Assembly: GCA_036276735.1 (NCBI GenBank)
Contig: DASUOH010000040.1
Location: 1 to 64,000 of the forward strand
Reading direction: 5' to 3'
DNA length: 64,000 nt
Source: VRUE01 sp036276735
GTDB taxonomy: Bacteria > Actinomycetota > Thermoleophilia > Solirubrobacterales > 70-9
Shown here one piece after another: positions 1 to 8,109 of the stretch. A program made the translations under genes and the position numbers. The notes below the pieces were generated by a model. It saw nothing but the letters and a program-made list of their open reading frames with translations, did not search any database and had not been told where the DNA came from. Positions within the stretch are counted from its first letter, which is position 1. Each line of letters starts with the position of its first letter.

Positions 1-2
1 GC

Positions 3-119
3 ACCCTTCGCGGCCTGCGGGCCCGCATCGCCAGCCGCCTCCTGGCGCTCGCTGCGGCAATCTCACTCAACCACCAGCTCGGGCGCCCTTCGCGAACGCT
101 GGTCGACTACGTGGCCTGA
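3..119 (+). CDS. C-terminal end of a DDE transposase (cut by window edge)
   Basis: An open frame enters from the left edge and ends at the TGA at 117-119, giving 38 residues. The peptide (GLRARIASRLLALA, then NHQLGRPSRTLVDY) resembles the last helix and tail of DDE transposases of the IS982/IS4-like group, where an Arg/Leu-rich helix is followed by a short tail. The catalytic part lies outside the window, so completeness cannot be judged. It is the only trace of a classical insertion sequence here. The family assignment is tentative and rests on the tail alone. Confidence 0.5.
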   Translation, partial: TLRGLRARIASRLLALAAAISLNHQLGRPSRTLVDYVA

Positions 120-204
120 GCCGTGGAACTACTCATCTAGACGAATCGCCGAATCGATTTTGGGTTCTTTCGCGCCGGCACTTGATGCCGAGCCCTGCGG
201 GCCG

Positions 205-813
205 ATGGACGTAGCGGTGAGATTCCTCGGAGACAGCCTGCCGGAGCGGCTGCGCAGCACAACGCTGGGCTTGATCGGCGTCGTCGCCGCTGCCTGCCTG
301 GCCCTGGTGGGCTTGACGCTCCAGGACCGTTTGCCGCTCGCCTCGAGCGGGCCGATTCACGGGCCAGTCGAATCGGAGGTCGGGCCCGCGCGGGCGCTCA
401 CCGAGCCGCGCCCCGAGCGGCGAGATGCTAACCCCCGCGGTTCGGCGACCTCGGTCCCGGTGCAGCCCGTCCGTGCCTCCCGGCCCGACGACGATCCGAC
501 GCCGGTCGCGACGTCGCCTGCCACCGAGCCGGTTGCCCGCCCGCCGGTCGACTCCAACCCGGGCGATGGGAACAGCCAACGGCAGCGGCCGCCGAGCGCA
601 CCGCCGGTCAGGTCGAACCCGGCTCCGGCGTCGACGCCGGAGCCGCCACCCGTCGAGGAACTGGTTGCTATGCCCTCGCGCGAGTTGCCCGAGCCGGCGC
701 CGGAAGAACCAGCCGAAGAGCCGGCCGCGGTTCCCGGCAACGGCCACGCTTACGGCAAGGGCAGCGGCGGCGGGCCGGACGGAACCGGGCCGCCCGGGCT
801 CGCGAAGAAGTAG
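205..813 (+). CDS. Hypothetical membrane-anchored Pro/Glu-rich protein
   Basis: A protein of about 202 residues with no recognised family. From the ATG at 205 there is a short polar N-terminus, one strongly hydrophobic segment (about residues 22-41, LGLIGVVAAACLALVGL), then a long low-complexity tail rich in Pro, Ala, Arg and Glu, ending in a Gly/Lys-rich stretch. This suggests a single-pass or secreted protein with a disordered extracytoplasmic tail. A TTG at 160 would add 15 residues; I prefer 205 because the sequence just after it looks more natural. It lies directly upstream of holA in the same direction. The coding call rests on frame length and the membrane segment. Confidence 0.55.
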   Translation: MDVAVRFLGDSLPERLRSTTLGLIGVVAAACLALVGLTLQDRLPLASSGPIHGPVESEVGPARALTEPRPERRDANPRGSATSVPVQPVRASRPDDDPTPVATSPATEPVARPPVDSNPGDGNSQRQRPPSAPPVRSNPAPASTPEPPPVEELVAMPSRELPEPAPEEPAEEPAAVPGNGHAYGKGSGGGPDGTGPPGLAKK

Positions 814-826
814 CCCGGTCCCTCTC

Positions 827-832
827 TAGACT
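827..832 (+). promoter_or_regulatory. -10 box (TAGACT) of holA
   Basis: The TANNNT hexamer TAGACT ends 7 nt before the ATG at 840. This spacing recurs at many genes in the window and predicts transcription starting at the start codon. It favours ATG 840 over GTG 837. No clear -35 was seen. Confidence 0.5.
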
Positions 833-839
833 CAGGGTG

Positions 840-1820
840 ATGGCCGAGGAGATGCGCCCGCTCTACTTGATCGCTGGCGGCGACGAGGCGAAGATCGACG
901 CGACGCGCGGCAGGCTCCGGGCTCGCGCTGAGCGCGAGGGCGGAGCCGCTGCGCTCGAGGTGTTCGAGCCAAGCGAGGGGCGCGGCGCGCCCGACCACGA
1001 GGCCCTGCTGGCAGCGATCCCGGCGATGTCGCTGACCGAGTCGCGCCGCTACCTGCTGGCCGACGGGGTGGAGCGCTGGCGCGACAAACAGGCGGTGGCG
1101 GTGGCGGAGGCGGTCGGCGGCCTGCCGCCCGATCTGACGGTCGTGCTGATCGCCCGCGGCAAAGCCCCGCCGAAGCTGCTGAAGGCGGTGAAAGCAGCCG
1201 GCGGCGATGTGCACGAGTTCCAAACCCCGAAGCCACGTGAGATGCCGCGGACGCTGGTCGCCGACGCGGCGCGGCTGGGCTTCGACCTGGACCAACCGGC
1301 GGCGCGTCTGCTGGTCGACCGCATGGGCGCCAACCCACGCCGTCTCCAGAACGAGCTAGAGCGCCTGGCGCTCTGGGCGGGGGCGGGGGGCCGTGTCACG
1401 GTCGACGACCTGGGGGCGATGATCGCCGATACCTCCGAGGCAGCCGTTTGGGCGCTCTCCGATGCGCTGCTCGAACGCGACGCCGCCAAGGCGCTGCGGA
1501 TCGGCGAGCGCCTCATCGCGCAAGGCGAAAACGTCACTGGCTTGATCTACGGGCTGGCATCGCGGCTCCGCAAGGCATGCGCCGCGGCGTCGAAGCTGGA
1601 GGCCGGCGTCTCCGCGAACCAGGTCGAAGCCGGCCTTGGGATGCATCCTTACGCGGCGAAGCAGCTCGTCGCTCGTCTCCGCCACACCAGTGGCGAGGAT
1701 CTCCGCGAGGCGACGGGTACGCTGGCCGACCTCGAGGTCTGGTGCCGAGGAGGAGCCGACTACGGCGACGAGCTGGCGCTGACGCTGGCGCTTAAAAAAA
1801 TGGCCATCGCGGCGGCGTAG
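840..1820 (+). CDS. holA: DNA polymerase III subunit delta
   Basis: A 326-residue HolA-like protein of normal family length. HolA is the delta subunit of the clamp loader that opens the beta clamp at primed sites. The N-terminal region has the AAA+-like fold (LYLIAGGDEAKI, then the loop GRGAPDHEALLAAI and the strand DLTVVLIARGK). The central Asn-Pro motif (DRMGANPRRLQNELERLALW) and the C-terminal collar helices (IADTSEAAVWALSDALLERD) are typical of the family. The start was set at ATG 840 because a -10 box lies 7 nt upstream; GTG 837 is the alternative. rpsT lies convergently downstream, an arrangement common in many bacteria. Confidence 0.9.
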   Translation: MAEEMRPLYLIAGGDEAKIDATRGRLRARAEREGGAAALEVFEPSEGRGAPDHEALLAAIPAMSLTESRRYLLADGVERWRDKQAVAVAEAVGGLPPDLTVVLIARGKAPPKLLKAVKAAGGDVHEFQTPKPREMPRTLVADAARLGFDLDQPAARLLVDRMGANPRRLQNELERLALWAGAGGRVTVDDLGAMIADTSEAAVWALSDALLERDAAKALRIGERLIAQGENVTGLIYGLASRLRKACAAASKLEAGVSANQVEAGLGMHPYAAKQLVARLRHTSGEDLREATGTLADLEVWCRGGADYGDELALTLALKKMAIAAA

Positions 1821-1914
1821 GCGAGCGAAAACCAAGCGATGCCAGGAGGAGCGAGGGAGCGTGCTGCTGCACGTGACCGAGGGACTACGCCGCAGCGCGC
1901 CGGTTTGCAGCCGG

Positions 1915-2172
1915 CTACGGCGCCGCGATGCGGGCGGCGCGGGACTTCTTGCGAGCGCCGGTGTTCTTGTGCATCGCGCCCTTCTGCACGGCCTTGTCGA
2001 TCCGGGAGACGAGCGCCCTGTGCTCGGCCTCTACCGCCGAAGCGTCGCCATCCTCGACGGCTTTCTGGAGCCGCCGGAAATAGGTCTTCACGGTGCTGGT
2101 CAGCAGGCGGTTCTCAGTCCGCTCGCGCTCGCTGCGCAGTATCCGCTTCTTTTGTGAGGCTATGTTGGCCAT
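1915..2172 (-). CDS. rpsT: 30S ribosomal protein S20
   Basis: An 85-residue S20 protein that binds 16S rRNA in the small subunit. It has the typical start MANIASQKKRILRSE, the central helix-rich segment (TVKTYFRRLQKAVEDGD) and the conserved C-terminal part (KGAMHKNTGARKKSRAARIA). The start codon overlaps that of murJ on the other strand (both lie in CATG, 2170-2173). A -10-like TATAGT on the minus strand lies 14 nt upstream of the ATG, so its promoter sits inside the 5' coding region of murJ. Convergent with holA; a short GC hairpin near 1900-1914 may terminate it. Confidence 0.95.
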   Translation of the reverse strand: MANIASQKKRILRSERERTENRLLTSTVKTYFRRLQKAVEDGDASAVEAEHRALVSRIDKAVQKGAMHKNTGARKKSRAARIAAP

Positions 2173-3754
2173 GAGTGCGGCGCCGGACTATACCGAGCTT
2201 GGGCGCCGCCCCGGCCGAATCGCGCGTTCGACCGCGTTCTTCTCGCTGGCCACGGCGGCTTCGCGGGTCGCCGGGCTGGGCCGCGAGATCGTCGCCGCCA
2301 GCTATTACGGGGTGAGCGGGCCGATGTCGGCGTTCACGATCGCCTTCCAGGTCCCCAACCTGGTCCGCGCCCTCTTCGCCGACGCGGCGCTCCAGCCCGC
2401 CTTCGTGCCGATCTTCACCGAGCAGCTGGAGAAGCGCAATTACCGCGAGGCGTTCCGGCTCGCCTCCAGCCTGCTGCTTCTCGTCACCCTGGCGCTGGGA
2501 GCGGTGACGGCGCTCTTCGTCCTCGCGGCGCCGCTCCTGGTGCCGTTATTCGCACCCGGCTTCGAGGGCGAGATCCTCGACCTGACTGTCGCCCTCTCGC
2601 GGCTTCTCTTCCCGATCCTGATCCTGCTCGGGGCGAGCGGCGTCGTCGTCGGCATCCTCAACAGCTACGACCGCTTCGGGGCTTTTGCGATCGCGCCGCT
2701 CTTCTGGAACCTGACGATCATCGCGGTGCTGGTCGTGGTGGCGCCGATGCTCGACGGCGACGACCGCATCTACGCCTACGCGTTCGGCATCCTCGCCGGC
2801 ACGGTCGTCCAGTTCCTGATTACCGCCATCGACCTGCGCAACACGCCGTTCAAGCTCGATTGGAGCTTCGAATGGCGCAACCCCGACGTCCGGCGCGTCC
2901 TGCTCCTGATGTTGCCGGTGACGATCAGCCTCGGCCTGATCAATTTCAACCTGCTGATCAACAGCCTCTTCGGGAGCTTGGTCAGCGAGCAGGCGCCGGC
3001 GGCGATCGACAAGGCCTTTCGCATCTACCAGCTGCCGCAGGGGATCTTCTCGGTGGCGATCGCGACCGTGCTCTTCCCGACCCTTGCCCGCTTCGCCTCG
3101 CGCCGAGCCTATGACGACCTGCGGGCGACGATGGCCAACGGGATGCGCCAGATCCTCTTCGTCCTGGTGCCGGCCGCCGCCGCGGTGCTGGTCCTCTCCG
3201 AGCCGATGATCCGACTGGTCTACGAGCGCGGGGAGTTCACCCCCGGCCAGACCGACCTCGTCGCGACGGCTCTCTTCTGGTTCGCCTTCTCGCTTCCGAC
3301 CAACGGCCTCTTCCTACTGCTGACCCGCACCTTCTTCAGCCTGCAGCGGCCCTGGGTGCCGACCACGATCGCCGCCGCGAACCTCGCGATCACCGCCCTC
3401 GCGGCCCTCGCTCTCTACGACCTCGGGGTCGGTGGGATAGTCGCCGCGACGGCGATCGCGACTGCGGCGACGGTCGCCGCACAGGCGGTAATCCTGCGCC
3501 GCCTCCTCGGCGGCCTCGAGCTGCCGCGCCTGCTCGACACCACCGTGCGCATAGCGCTGGCGTCGGCCGCGCTGGCCGGAGTCTCGTTCGGAATCTGGGA
3601 CCTCCTCGACGAGGCGCTCGGCCGTGGCCTTGCCGGTCAGATCGCCTCGCTCGGCACGGCGCTCAGCGTCGGGGGCCTGGTCTACGTCCTGGCGGCGCGA
3701 CTGCTGCGGATCGAAGAGCTCGACCAGGTGATGCGCGTCGTCCGCCGCCGCTGA
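2171..3754 (+). CDS. murJ: Lipid II flippase MurJ (MviN family)
   Basis: A 527-residue polytopic membrane protein of the MVF/MOP superfamily, predicted to flip lipid II across the membrane for peptidoglycan synthesis. The family start is clear (RSTAFFSLATAASRVAGLGRE, followed by SAFTIAFQVPNL), with conserved segments such as IFTEQLEKRNY, the central YQLPQGIFSVAIATVLFP and LVYERGEFTP, and about 14 hydrophobic stretches. I chose ATG 2171, preceded by GAGG at 2156-2159; an in-frame ATG at 2162 is possible. The start codon overlaps the divergent rpsT start. Its stop overlaps the ATG of the next membrane gene (TGATG), so the two are probably co-translated. Confidence 0.93.
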   Translation: MSAAPDYTELGRRPGRIARSTAFFSLATAASRVAGLGREIVAASYYGVSGPMSAFTIAFQVPNLVRALFADAALQPAFVPIFTEQLEKRNYREAFRLASSLLLLVTLALGAVTALFVLAAPLLVPLFAPGFEGEILDLTVALSRLLFPILILLGASGVVVGILNSYDRFGAFAIAPLFWNLTIIAVLVVVAPMLDGDDRIYAYAFGILAGTVVQFLITAIDLRNTPFKLDWSFEWRNPDVRRVLLLMLPVTISLGLINFNLLINSLFGSLVSEQAPAAIDKAFRIYQLPQGIFSVAIATVLFPTLARFASRRAYDDLRATMANGMRQILFVLVPAAAAVLVLSEPMIRLVYERGEFTPGQTDLVATALFWFAFSLPTNGLFLLLTRTFFSLQRPWVPTTIAAANLAITALAALALYDLGVGGIVAATAIATAATVAAQAVILRRLLGGLELPRLLDTTVRIALASAALAGVSFGIWDLLDEALGRGLAGQIASLGTALSVGGLVYVLAARLLRIEELDQVMRVVRRR

Positions 3755-5793
3755 TGCTCGACCTGCCCCGCTATCTGCTAGGCGTCGCCGACCTACTCCT
3801 GCTGGTCGGCTTCGCCTGGGTGGGGGCTTCCTCGCTTCGCGCTCGCCTGCTTCCTCAGTTCGGAGGCGCTCCCGCTCACCTCGCGACCTCGGTCCTGGCG
3901 CTTGCTCTGCTTCTGCTGATTGCCGAGGCACTGGGCAGTTTCGGCTTGTTCGAACCCATCCCATACCTGCTCGTCGTCGCGATCGCCGGGCTCCTGTGCC
4001 GGATGCTGATCTCTCCCGCGGGTGGCGCCGTAGGGGGGACCGCCCCTGAGGAAGCTTTAGCTACCGGAGGGGGCGGGGGGTCCCCTGCGGCGACAGGACC
4101 CGCGGGCCGGAGCGGCCTGGTACCGAGTCTGGTCGCGCTGGCAATCGCAGCAGCGGCTCTAGTCAAGTTCGGGGTGGAGCTGAAGCCACACCTGAGCGCG
4201 GGGATGACCGGGTTCGACTCGACTTGGTACCACGGGCCGTTCGCGGCGGGGCTCATGCAAAGCGGGAGCACCTGGGAACTGCATTTCATCGCGCCGCAAT
4301 TTCTTGCGTGGTTCTATCCGGCGAACTCGGAGGCCTTCCACGCGATCGGGATGCAGGCGTTCGATCGCGACATCCTCTCGCCGCTGCTGAACCTCGGCTG
4401 GTTCGTCGGCTGCCTGGTGGCCTGCTGGTGCATCGGACGGCCGTACGGGACGGCGCCGTGGTCGCTGGCGCTGGGAGCGATTGCGCTGAGCGTGCCGGCG
4501 ATGGCAGATCAAGCGGGGGAGGCTCGCAACGACATCGTCGGGATCTTCTTCCTACTTGCTGCTGTCGCGATCGCCCTCAACGCACGCGTTCGCCCTTTGT
4601 CTCGCATACCGCGACAAAGTGCGAACGCGCTGGCTGTCACTGGACTTGCGGCCGGATTGGCGGCTGGCACCAAGCTGAACCTCCTCCTGCCCGCCGCGGT
4701 CCTGGTGCTCGGCTTGCCGGCGTTAACCGCAAGAGGGGAAAGGGCGCGGGCGTACGCCGTCTCGATCGGAGCCGCCCTGCTCGGCGGCGGCTACTGGTAC
4801 CTCCGCAACCTGGTCCACACCGGCAATCCGCTCCCTTGGATCGACTCGATCGGCCCGCTCTCCCTTCCAGCACCCGACCAGGCGCTCGGCGGCCGCGAAG
4901 CGCACAGCGTCTTCGGCTACCTCACCGACAGCAGCGTCTGGTCGGACTGGTTCCTCCCCGGCCTCCACGACGGCCTCTGGTTCATCTGGCCACTCCTCCT
5001 GATCGCGGCAGTCGGAGGCCTGCTCGCTGCAGTAGCGCGTGGAGGGAATCCAGCTTTGCGAATCGCAGGGCTAGCTGGCCTCGCCGCGTTCATCGCCTGG
5101 CTGGTCGCCCCAACCTCCGCTTCCGGCCCGGACGGCATGCCCCGCGGCTTCGAGTCCGGCCTCCGCTACCTAGCCCCAGCTCTCGTCCTCGGAGTGGCCC
5201 TGCTGCCAGGCGTGCTGCCTGAGTGGCTCCGTAGGACGGGCACGGGACACCCCCCGAACGGGCGGATACTCAAAGTGCCGCCCTCATTAGGGCGGCACTT
5301 GTCCGGGCGGGGGGTGTCCCGTGCCCGTGCGGTCGGCCTGGTAGGCGTCCTGGCGCTTGCTGTTGGGATCGGCTATCCAGTCCAGCGCCACTACCTCGAC
5401 AACCGCTACGCCGACCCCTCCTTCACCACCCCCGGCCTCAACGCCACCTTCGCCTGGGCCCGCGACATCTCGGACGCGCGCATCGCCACGACCAGCACCC
5501 GCCAGTACCCCCTCTTCGGGACCGACCTCTCCAACGACGTCGACTTCGTCGGGATAGAGCGCCCCCATGGCGGCTTCCTCGCCCCCTCAAGCTGCCCGGC
5601 CTGGCGTCGCCTCCTCGACGCGGGCGATTACGACTACGTCGTCGCCTCTCGCGACCGGATCGAACCAGGCAAGCCGTCGTACCCGCCTACCGCCCGCTGG
5701 ACCGAAGGCTCTGGGGCTGAGCCGATCCTTCGAGAGCCGCCCACCGTCGTATTCCGCATCTCAGGACACCTCGAGCCATCCGGGTGCCGTTAG
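3754..5793 (+). CDS. Polytopic membrane protein, glycosyltransferase (GT-C)-like, with three palindrome insertions
   Basis: A 679-residue protein with about ten or more membrane segments and a soluble C-terminal part. The first large loop contains GFDSTWYHGPFAAG, an Asp-bearing loop like that of GT-C/GT39 (ArnT, mannosyltransferase) enzymes, followed later by an amphipathic region (GGYWYLRNLVHTGNP) and a C-terminal domain (TTSTRQYPLFGTDLSNDV). A lipid-linked sugar transferase acting at the membrane is inferred; the substrate is unknown. It is translationally coupled to murJ. Three palindromic elements of different families sit in frame: family B at about residues 88-118, family G at 278-292 and family A at 495-525, all apparently in loops between membrane segments. 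The peptides they encode are Gly/Pro/Arg-rich and unlike the rest of the protein. Confidence 0.75.
   Translation: MLDLPRYLLGVADLLLLVGFAWVGASSLRARLLPQFGGAPAHLATSVLALALLLLIAEALGSFGLFEPIPYLLVVAIAGLLCRMLISPAGGAVGGTAPEEALATGGGGGSPAATGPAGRSGLVPSLVALAIAAAALVKFGVELKPHLSAGMTGFDSTWYHGPFAAGLMQSGSTWELHFIAPQFLAWFYPANSEAFHAIGMQAFDRDILSPLLNLGWFVGCLVACWCIGRPYGTAPWSLALGAIALSVPAMADQAGEARNDIVGIFFLLAAVAIALNARVRPLSRIPRQSANALAVTGLAAGLAAGTKLNLLLPAAVLVLGLPALTARGERARAYAVSIGAALLGGGYWYLRNLVHTGNPLPWIDSIGPLSLPAPDQALGGREAHSVFGYLTDSSVWSDWFLPGLHDGLWFIWPLLLIAAVGGLLAAVARGGNPALRIAGLAGLAAFIAWLVAPTSASGPDGMPRGFESGLRYLAPALVLGVALLPGVLPEWLRRTGTGHPPNGRILKVPPSLGRHLSGRGVSRARAVGLVGVLALAVGIGYPVQRHYLDNRYADPSFTTPGLNATFAWARDISDARIATTSTRQYPLFGTDLSNDVDFVGIERPHGGFLAPSSCPAWRRLLDAGDYDYVVASRDRIEPGKPSYPPTARWTEGSGAEPILREPPTVVFRISGHLEPSGCR
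4015..4106 (+). repeat. Palindromic element, family B copy 3 (inside a CDS)
   Basis: Read on the minus strand this has the family B outer sequence GCGGGTCCTGTCGC at one end and GGCGCCACCCGCGGG at the other, as in the copies at 21971 and 37437. The middle holds an imperfect GC-rich inverted repeat (GGGGACC and GCCCC segments pairing across the centre) around GTAGCTAAAGCTTC. It is in frame in the membrane glycosyltransferase gene and encodes a Gly-rich loop containing SPAATGPAG. Confidence 0.6.
4585..4629 (+). repeat. Palindromic element, family G copy 1 (inside a CDS)
   Basis: Two 20-nt arms (4585-4604 and 4610-4629) pair with 2 mismatches around the 5-nt loop CATAC. The arm CGCGTTCGCCCTTTGTCTCG closely matches the arms of copy 2 in trpG (18769). 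The loop CATAC is shared with copy 3 (50547). It is in frame and encodes the Arg-rich loop ARVRPLSRIPRQSANA. Confidence 0.7.
5236..5328 (+). repeat. Palindromic element, family A copy 1 (inside a CDS)
   Basis: A 93-bp element with perfect 21-bp outer arms (5236-5256 and 5308-5328) and a 51-nt core. The core has an inner stem of 11 bp (5273-5283 with 5290-5300) closed by the loop TCATTA. The core matches family A copy 2 (15988-16080, opposite strand) at 45 of 51 positions, and the six differences form three compensated base pairs in the inner stem. The outer arms of the two copies differ but both are perfect. It reads through in frame in the membrane glycosyltransferase. Confidence 0.85.
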
Positions 5794-5827
5794 GCGGGGT
5801 GGCTCTCCGGCCGCGACAGGACCCGCC
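5793..5827 (+). repeat. Short family B element, copy 4
   Basis: A minimal family B unit between the glycosyltransferase stop codon and lepA. It carries GGCGGGGTGGC at one end and GCGACAGGACCCGCC at the other, which are the conserved ends of family B, but lacks the long variable stem. It may be an empty or decayed form of the longer copies. Confidence 0.5.
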
Positions 5828-5863
5828 GGCCAGCACCATCCGTCCCTCATACTCCGCACCCCG

Positions 5864-7657
5864 ATGGACCACATCCGCAACTTCTCGATCATCGCCCACA
5901 TCGACCACGGCAAGTCGACGCTCGCCGACCGCATCCTCGAGGTGACCGGTGCCGTCGACCCGAAGAAAATGCAGGCGCAGATGCTCGACTCGATGGACCT
6001 CGAGCGCGAGCGCGGCATCACGATCAAGGCGCAGGCGGTGCGGGTTGAGTACAAGGCTGCCGACGGCCAGGCTTACCACCTGCATCTGATCGATACGCCG
6101 GGTCACGTCGACTTCTCCTACGAGGTTTCGCGCAGCCTCGCCGCCTGCGAGGGCGCCCTGCTCGTCGTCGACGCCGCCCAGGGTGTCGAGGCGCAGACCG
6201 TCGCCAACACCTATCTGGCGATCGAGAACGGGCTGGAGCTGATCCCGGTCATCAACAAGGTCGACCTGCCCGGCGCCGAGCCGGACCGGGTTGCCGCCGA
6301 GATCGCCGACCTGCTCGGCGGCGATCCCGAGGAAGCGTTGCGCATCTCCGCAAAGACGGGTGAGGGAGTGGTAGAGGTGCTGGAGGCGATCGTCGAGCGG
6401 ATCCCGGCGCCGAAGGGAGTGCCGGAGGCGCCGACCAGGGCGCTGATCTTCGACTCCGAGTTCGACCAGTACCGCGGCGTGATCGCCTACGTACGGATGG
6501 TCGACGGCAGCTTCCGCAAGAACGAGCGGATCCTGGCGATGCAGAACGGGACCGAGGCCGACATCGACGACATCGGTTTCTTCCGGCCGGCGATGACGGG
6601 TGTGCAGGGGATGGACGCCGGTGACGTCGGCTACCTGATCACCGGGATCAAGGACGTCGCCAAGCTGCGCGTCGGCGACACCGTGACCACCGAGGCCCGC
6701 CGAGCATCGGAGCCGCTCGAGGGCTACCGCGAGGTGCGGCCGATGGTCTTCTGCGGCCTCTTCCCGATCGACACCGACCGCTACGAAGATCTTCGCGACG
6801 CGCTCGAGAAGCTGGCCCTCAACGACGCCGCCCTCTCCTGGGAGCCCGAGACCTCCGAGGCGCTCGGCTTCGGCTTCCGCTGTGGCTTCCTCGGCCTGCT
6901 TCACATGGAGATCGTCCGCGAGCGGCTGGAGCGCGAGTACGGGCTCGACCTGCTGGCGACGACGCCGAACGTCCGCTACGTGGTCCACCTGATCGGCGGC
7001 GAAGAGGTCGAGGTCAACAGCCCGACGCAGCTGCCCGACCCGGCCTCGATCGAGACGATCGAAGAGCCCTACATCCGCGCGACGATCATCTGCCCCAAAG
7101 ACCACGTCGGCCCCGTGATGGAGCTCTGCCAGGGACGCCGCGGCACCCACGTCGACATGCACTACCTGAGCCCGCAGCGGGTGCAGATCCGCTACGACCT
7201 GCCGCTGGCCGAGATCGTCCTCGACTTCTTCGACCTGCTCAAGTCCTCGACCCGCGGCTACGCCTCGCTCGACTACGAGCCGATCGGCAACCGGGCCTCC
7301 GACCTCGTCAAAGTCGACATCCTGCTGGCCGGCGACAAGGTCGACGCGCTGTCGATCATCGTCCACCGCGAATTCTCCTACGAGCAGGGCAAGAAGCTGG
7401 TCGGGCGGCTGCGCAAGACGATTCCGCGCCAGCTCTTCGACGTGCCGGTCCAGGCGGCGATCGGCTCCAACATCCTCGCCCGGGAGACGGTCAAGGCGCT
7501 GCGCAAGGACGTCACCGCGAAGCTCTATGGCGGCGACGTCACCCGCAAGCAGAAGCTGCTGAAGAAGCAGAAAGCCGGCAAGAAGCGGATGAAGTCGGTA
7601 GGGCGGGTCGAAGTGCCGCAGGAGGCGTTTCTGGCGGTGCTCGAGATCGACGAATAG
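5864..7657 (+). CDS. lepA: Elongation factor 4 (LepA), ribosome-associated GTPase
   Basis: A 597-residue translational GTPase of normal LepA length, which binds the ribosome and affects elongation and initiation fidelity. The start MDHIRNFSIIAHIDHGKST carries the P-loop (G1); G3 is DTPGHVDF and G4 is NKVDLP. The EF-G-like domains follow, and the LepA-specific C-terminal domain ends with GGDVTRKQKLLKKQKAGKKR. I chose ATG 5864 because the N-terminus then matches the family; a longer in-frame reading from about 5567 only covers the upstream gene. A CATACT -10-like box lies 10 nt upstream. Confidence 0.96.
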   Translation: MDHIRNFSIIAHIDHGKSTLADRILEVTGAVDPKKMQAQMLDSMDLERERGITIKAQAVRVEYKAADGQAYHLHLIDTPGHVDFSYEVSRSLAACEGALLVVDAAQGVEAQTVANTYLAIENGLELIPVINKVDLPGAEPDRVAAEIADLLGGDPEEALRISAKTGEGVVEVLEAIVERIPAPKGVPEAPTRALIFDSEFDQYRGVIAYVRMVDGSFRKNERILAMQNGTEADIDDIGFFRPAMTGVQGMDAGDVGYLITGIKDVAKLRVGDTVTTEARRASEPLEGYREVRPMVFCGLFPIDTDRYEDLRDALEKLALNDAALSWEPETSEALGFGFRCGFLGLLHMEIVRERLEREYGLDLLATTPNVRYVVHLIGGEEVEVNSPTQLPDPASIETIEEPYIRATIICPKDHVGPVMELCQGRRGTHVDMHYLSPQRVQIRYDLPLAEIVLDFFDLLKSSTRGYASLDYEPIGNRASDLVKVDILLAGDKVDALSIIVHREFSYEQGKKLVGRLRKTIPRQLFDVPVQAAIGSNILARETVKALRKDVTAKLYGGDVTRKQKLLKKQKAGKKRMKSVGRVEVPQEAFLAVLEIDE

Positions 7658-7668
7658 ACTGCCCGCCG

Positions 7669-8109
7669 ATGGCGATCAAGACCGAGGCAATCGGCAAGGA
7701 GTGGCCCGCCACGACGTATGAGGTGGGCAAGGAGAAGATCGGCGAGTACGCGCGGGTGGTCGGGCTCGACAACCCCGTCCACTTCGATCGCGAGGCGGCC
7801 AAGGCGGCCGGTTTCCGCGACGTCGTCGCGCCGCCGATGTTCGCCGTCGTCTACAGCTCTCCGGCAGTCGGTCCGGCGATGTTCGACCCTGAGGTGGGAA
7901 TGAACTTCGCCGCGATGGTGCACGGCGGCCAGGAGTTCGAATGGGGCGAGCCGGCCTGCTCGGGTGACGAGATCACCACGACGGCCAAGTGCCTCGACAT
8001 CTCCGAGAAAGACGGCAAGGGGTTCTACGTCTTCGAGACCGACTCGGTCAACCAGAACGGCGACCGGGTCACGCGCGGCACCTGGACGCTGATCGTGAGG
8101 GGAGTCTGA
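7669..8109 (+). CDS. MaoC-like dehydratase, N-terminal-type hot-dog subunit
   Basis: A 146-residue single hot-dog domain of the FAS1/MaoC dehydratase N-terminal type, similar to HadA/HadC subunits of actinobacterial (3R)-hydroxyacyl dehydratases. Visible motifs are ARVVGLDNPVHFD near residue 30 and a helix region VAPPMFAVVY; the complete hydratase motif is in the partner gene downstream. The stop overlaps the ATG of that partner (TGATG), so the two probably form a heterodimer acting on hydroxyacyl thioesters. A TAGACT -10 box overlaps the lepA stop and ends 8 nt before the ATG, which suggests a leaderless transcript starting here. The substrate cannot be read from sequence. Confidence 0.82.
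   Translation: MAIKTEAIGKEWPATTYEVGKEKIGEYARVVGLDNPVHFDREAAKAAGFRDVVAPPMFAVVYSSPAVGPAMFDPEVGMNFAAMVHGGQEFEWGEPACSGDEITTTAKCLDISEKDGKGFYVFETDSVNQNGDRVTRGTWTLIVRGV

Noticed and set aside
1821..1914. Palindromic element between holA and rpsT
   Set aside because: Only short hairpins (GTGC-TGCT-GCAC and GCCGG/CCGGC) are visible; these fit an ordinary terminator better.
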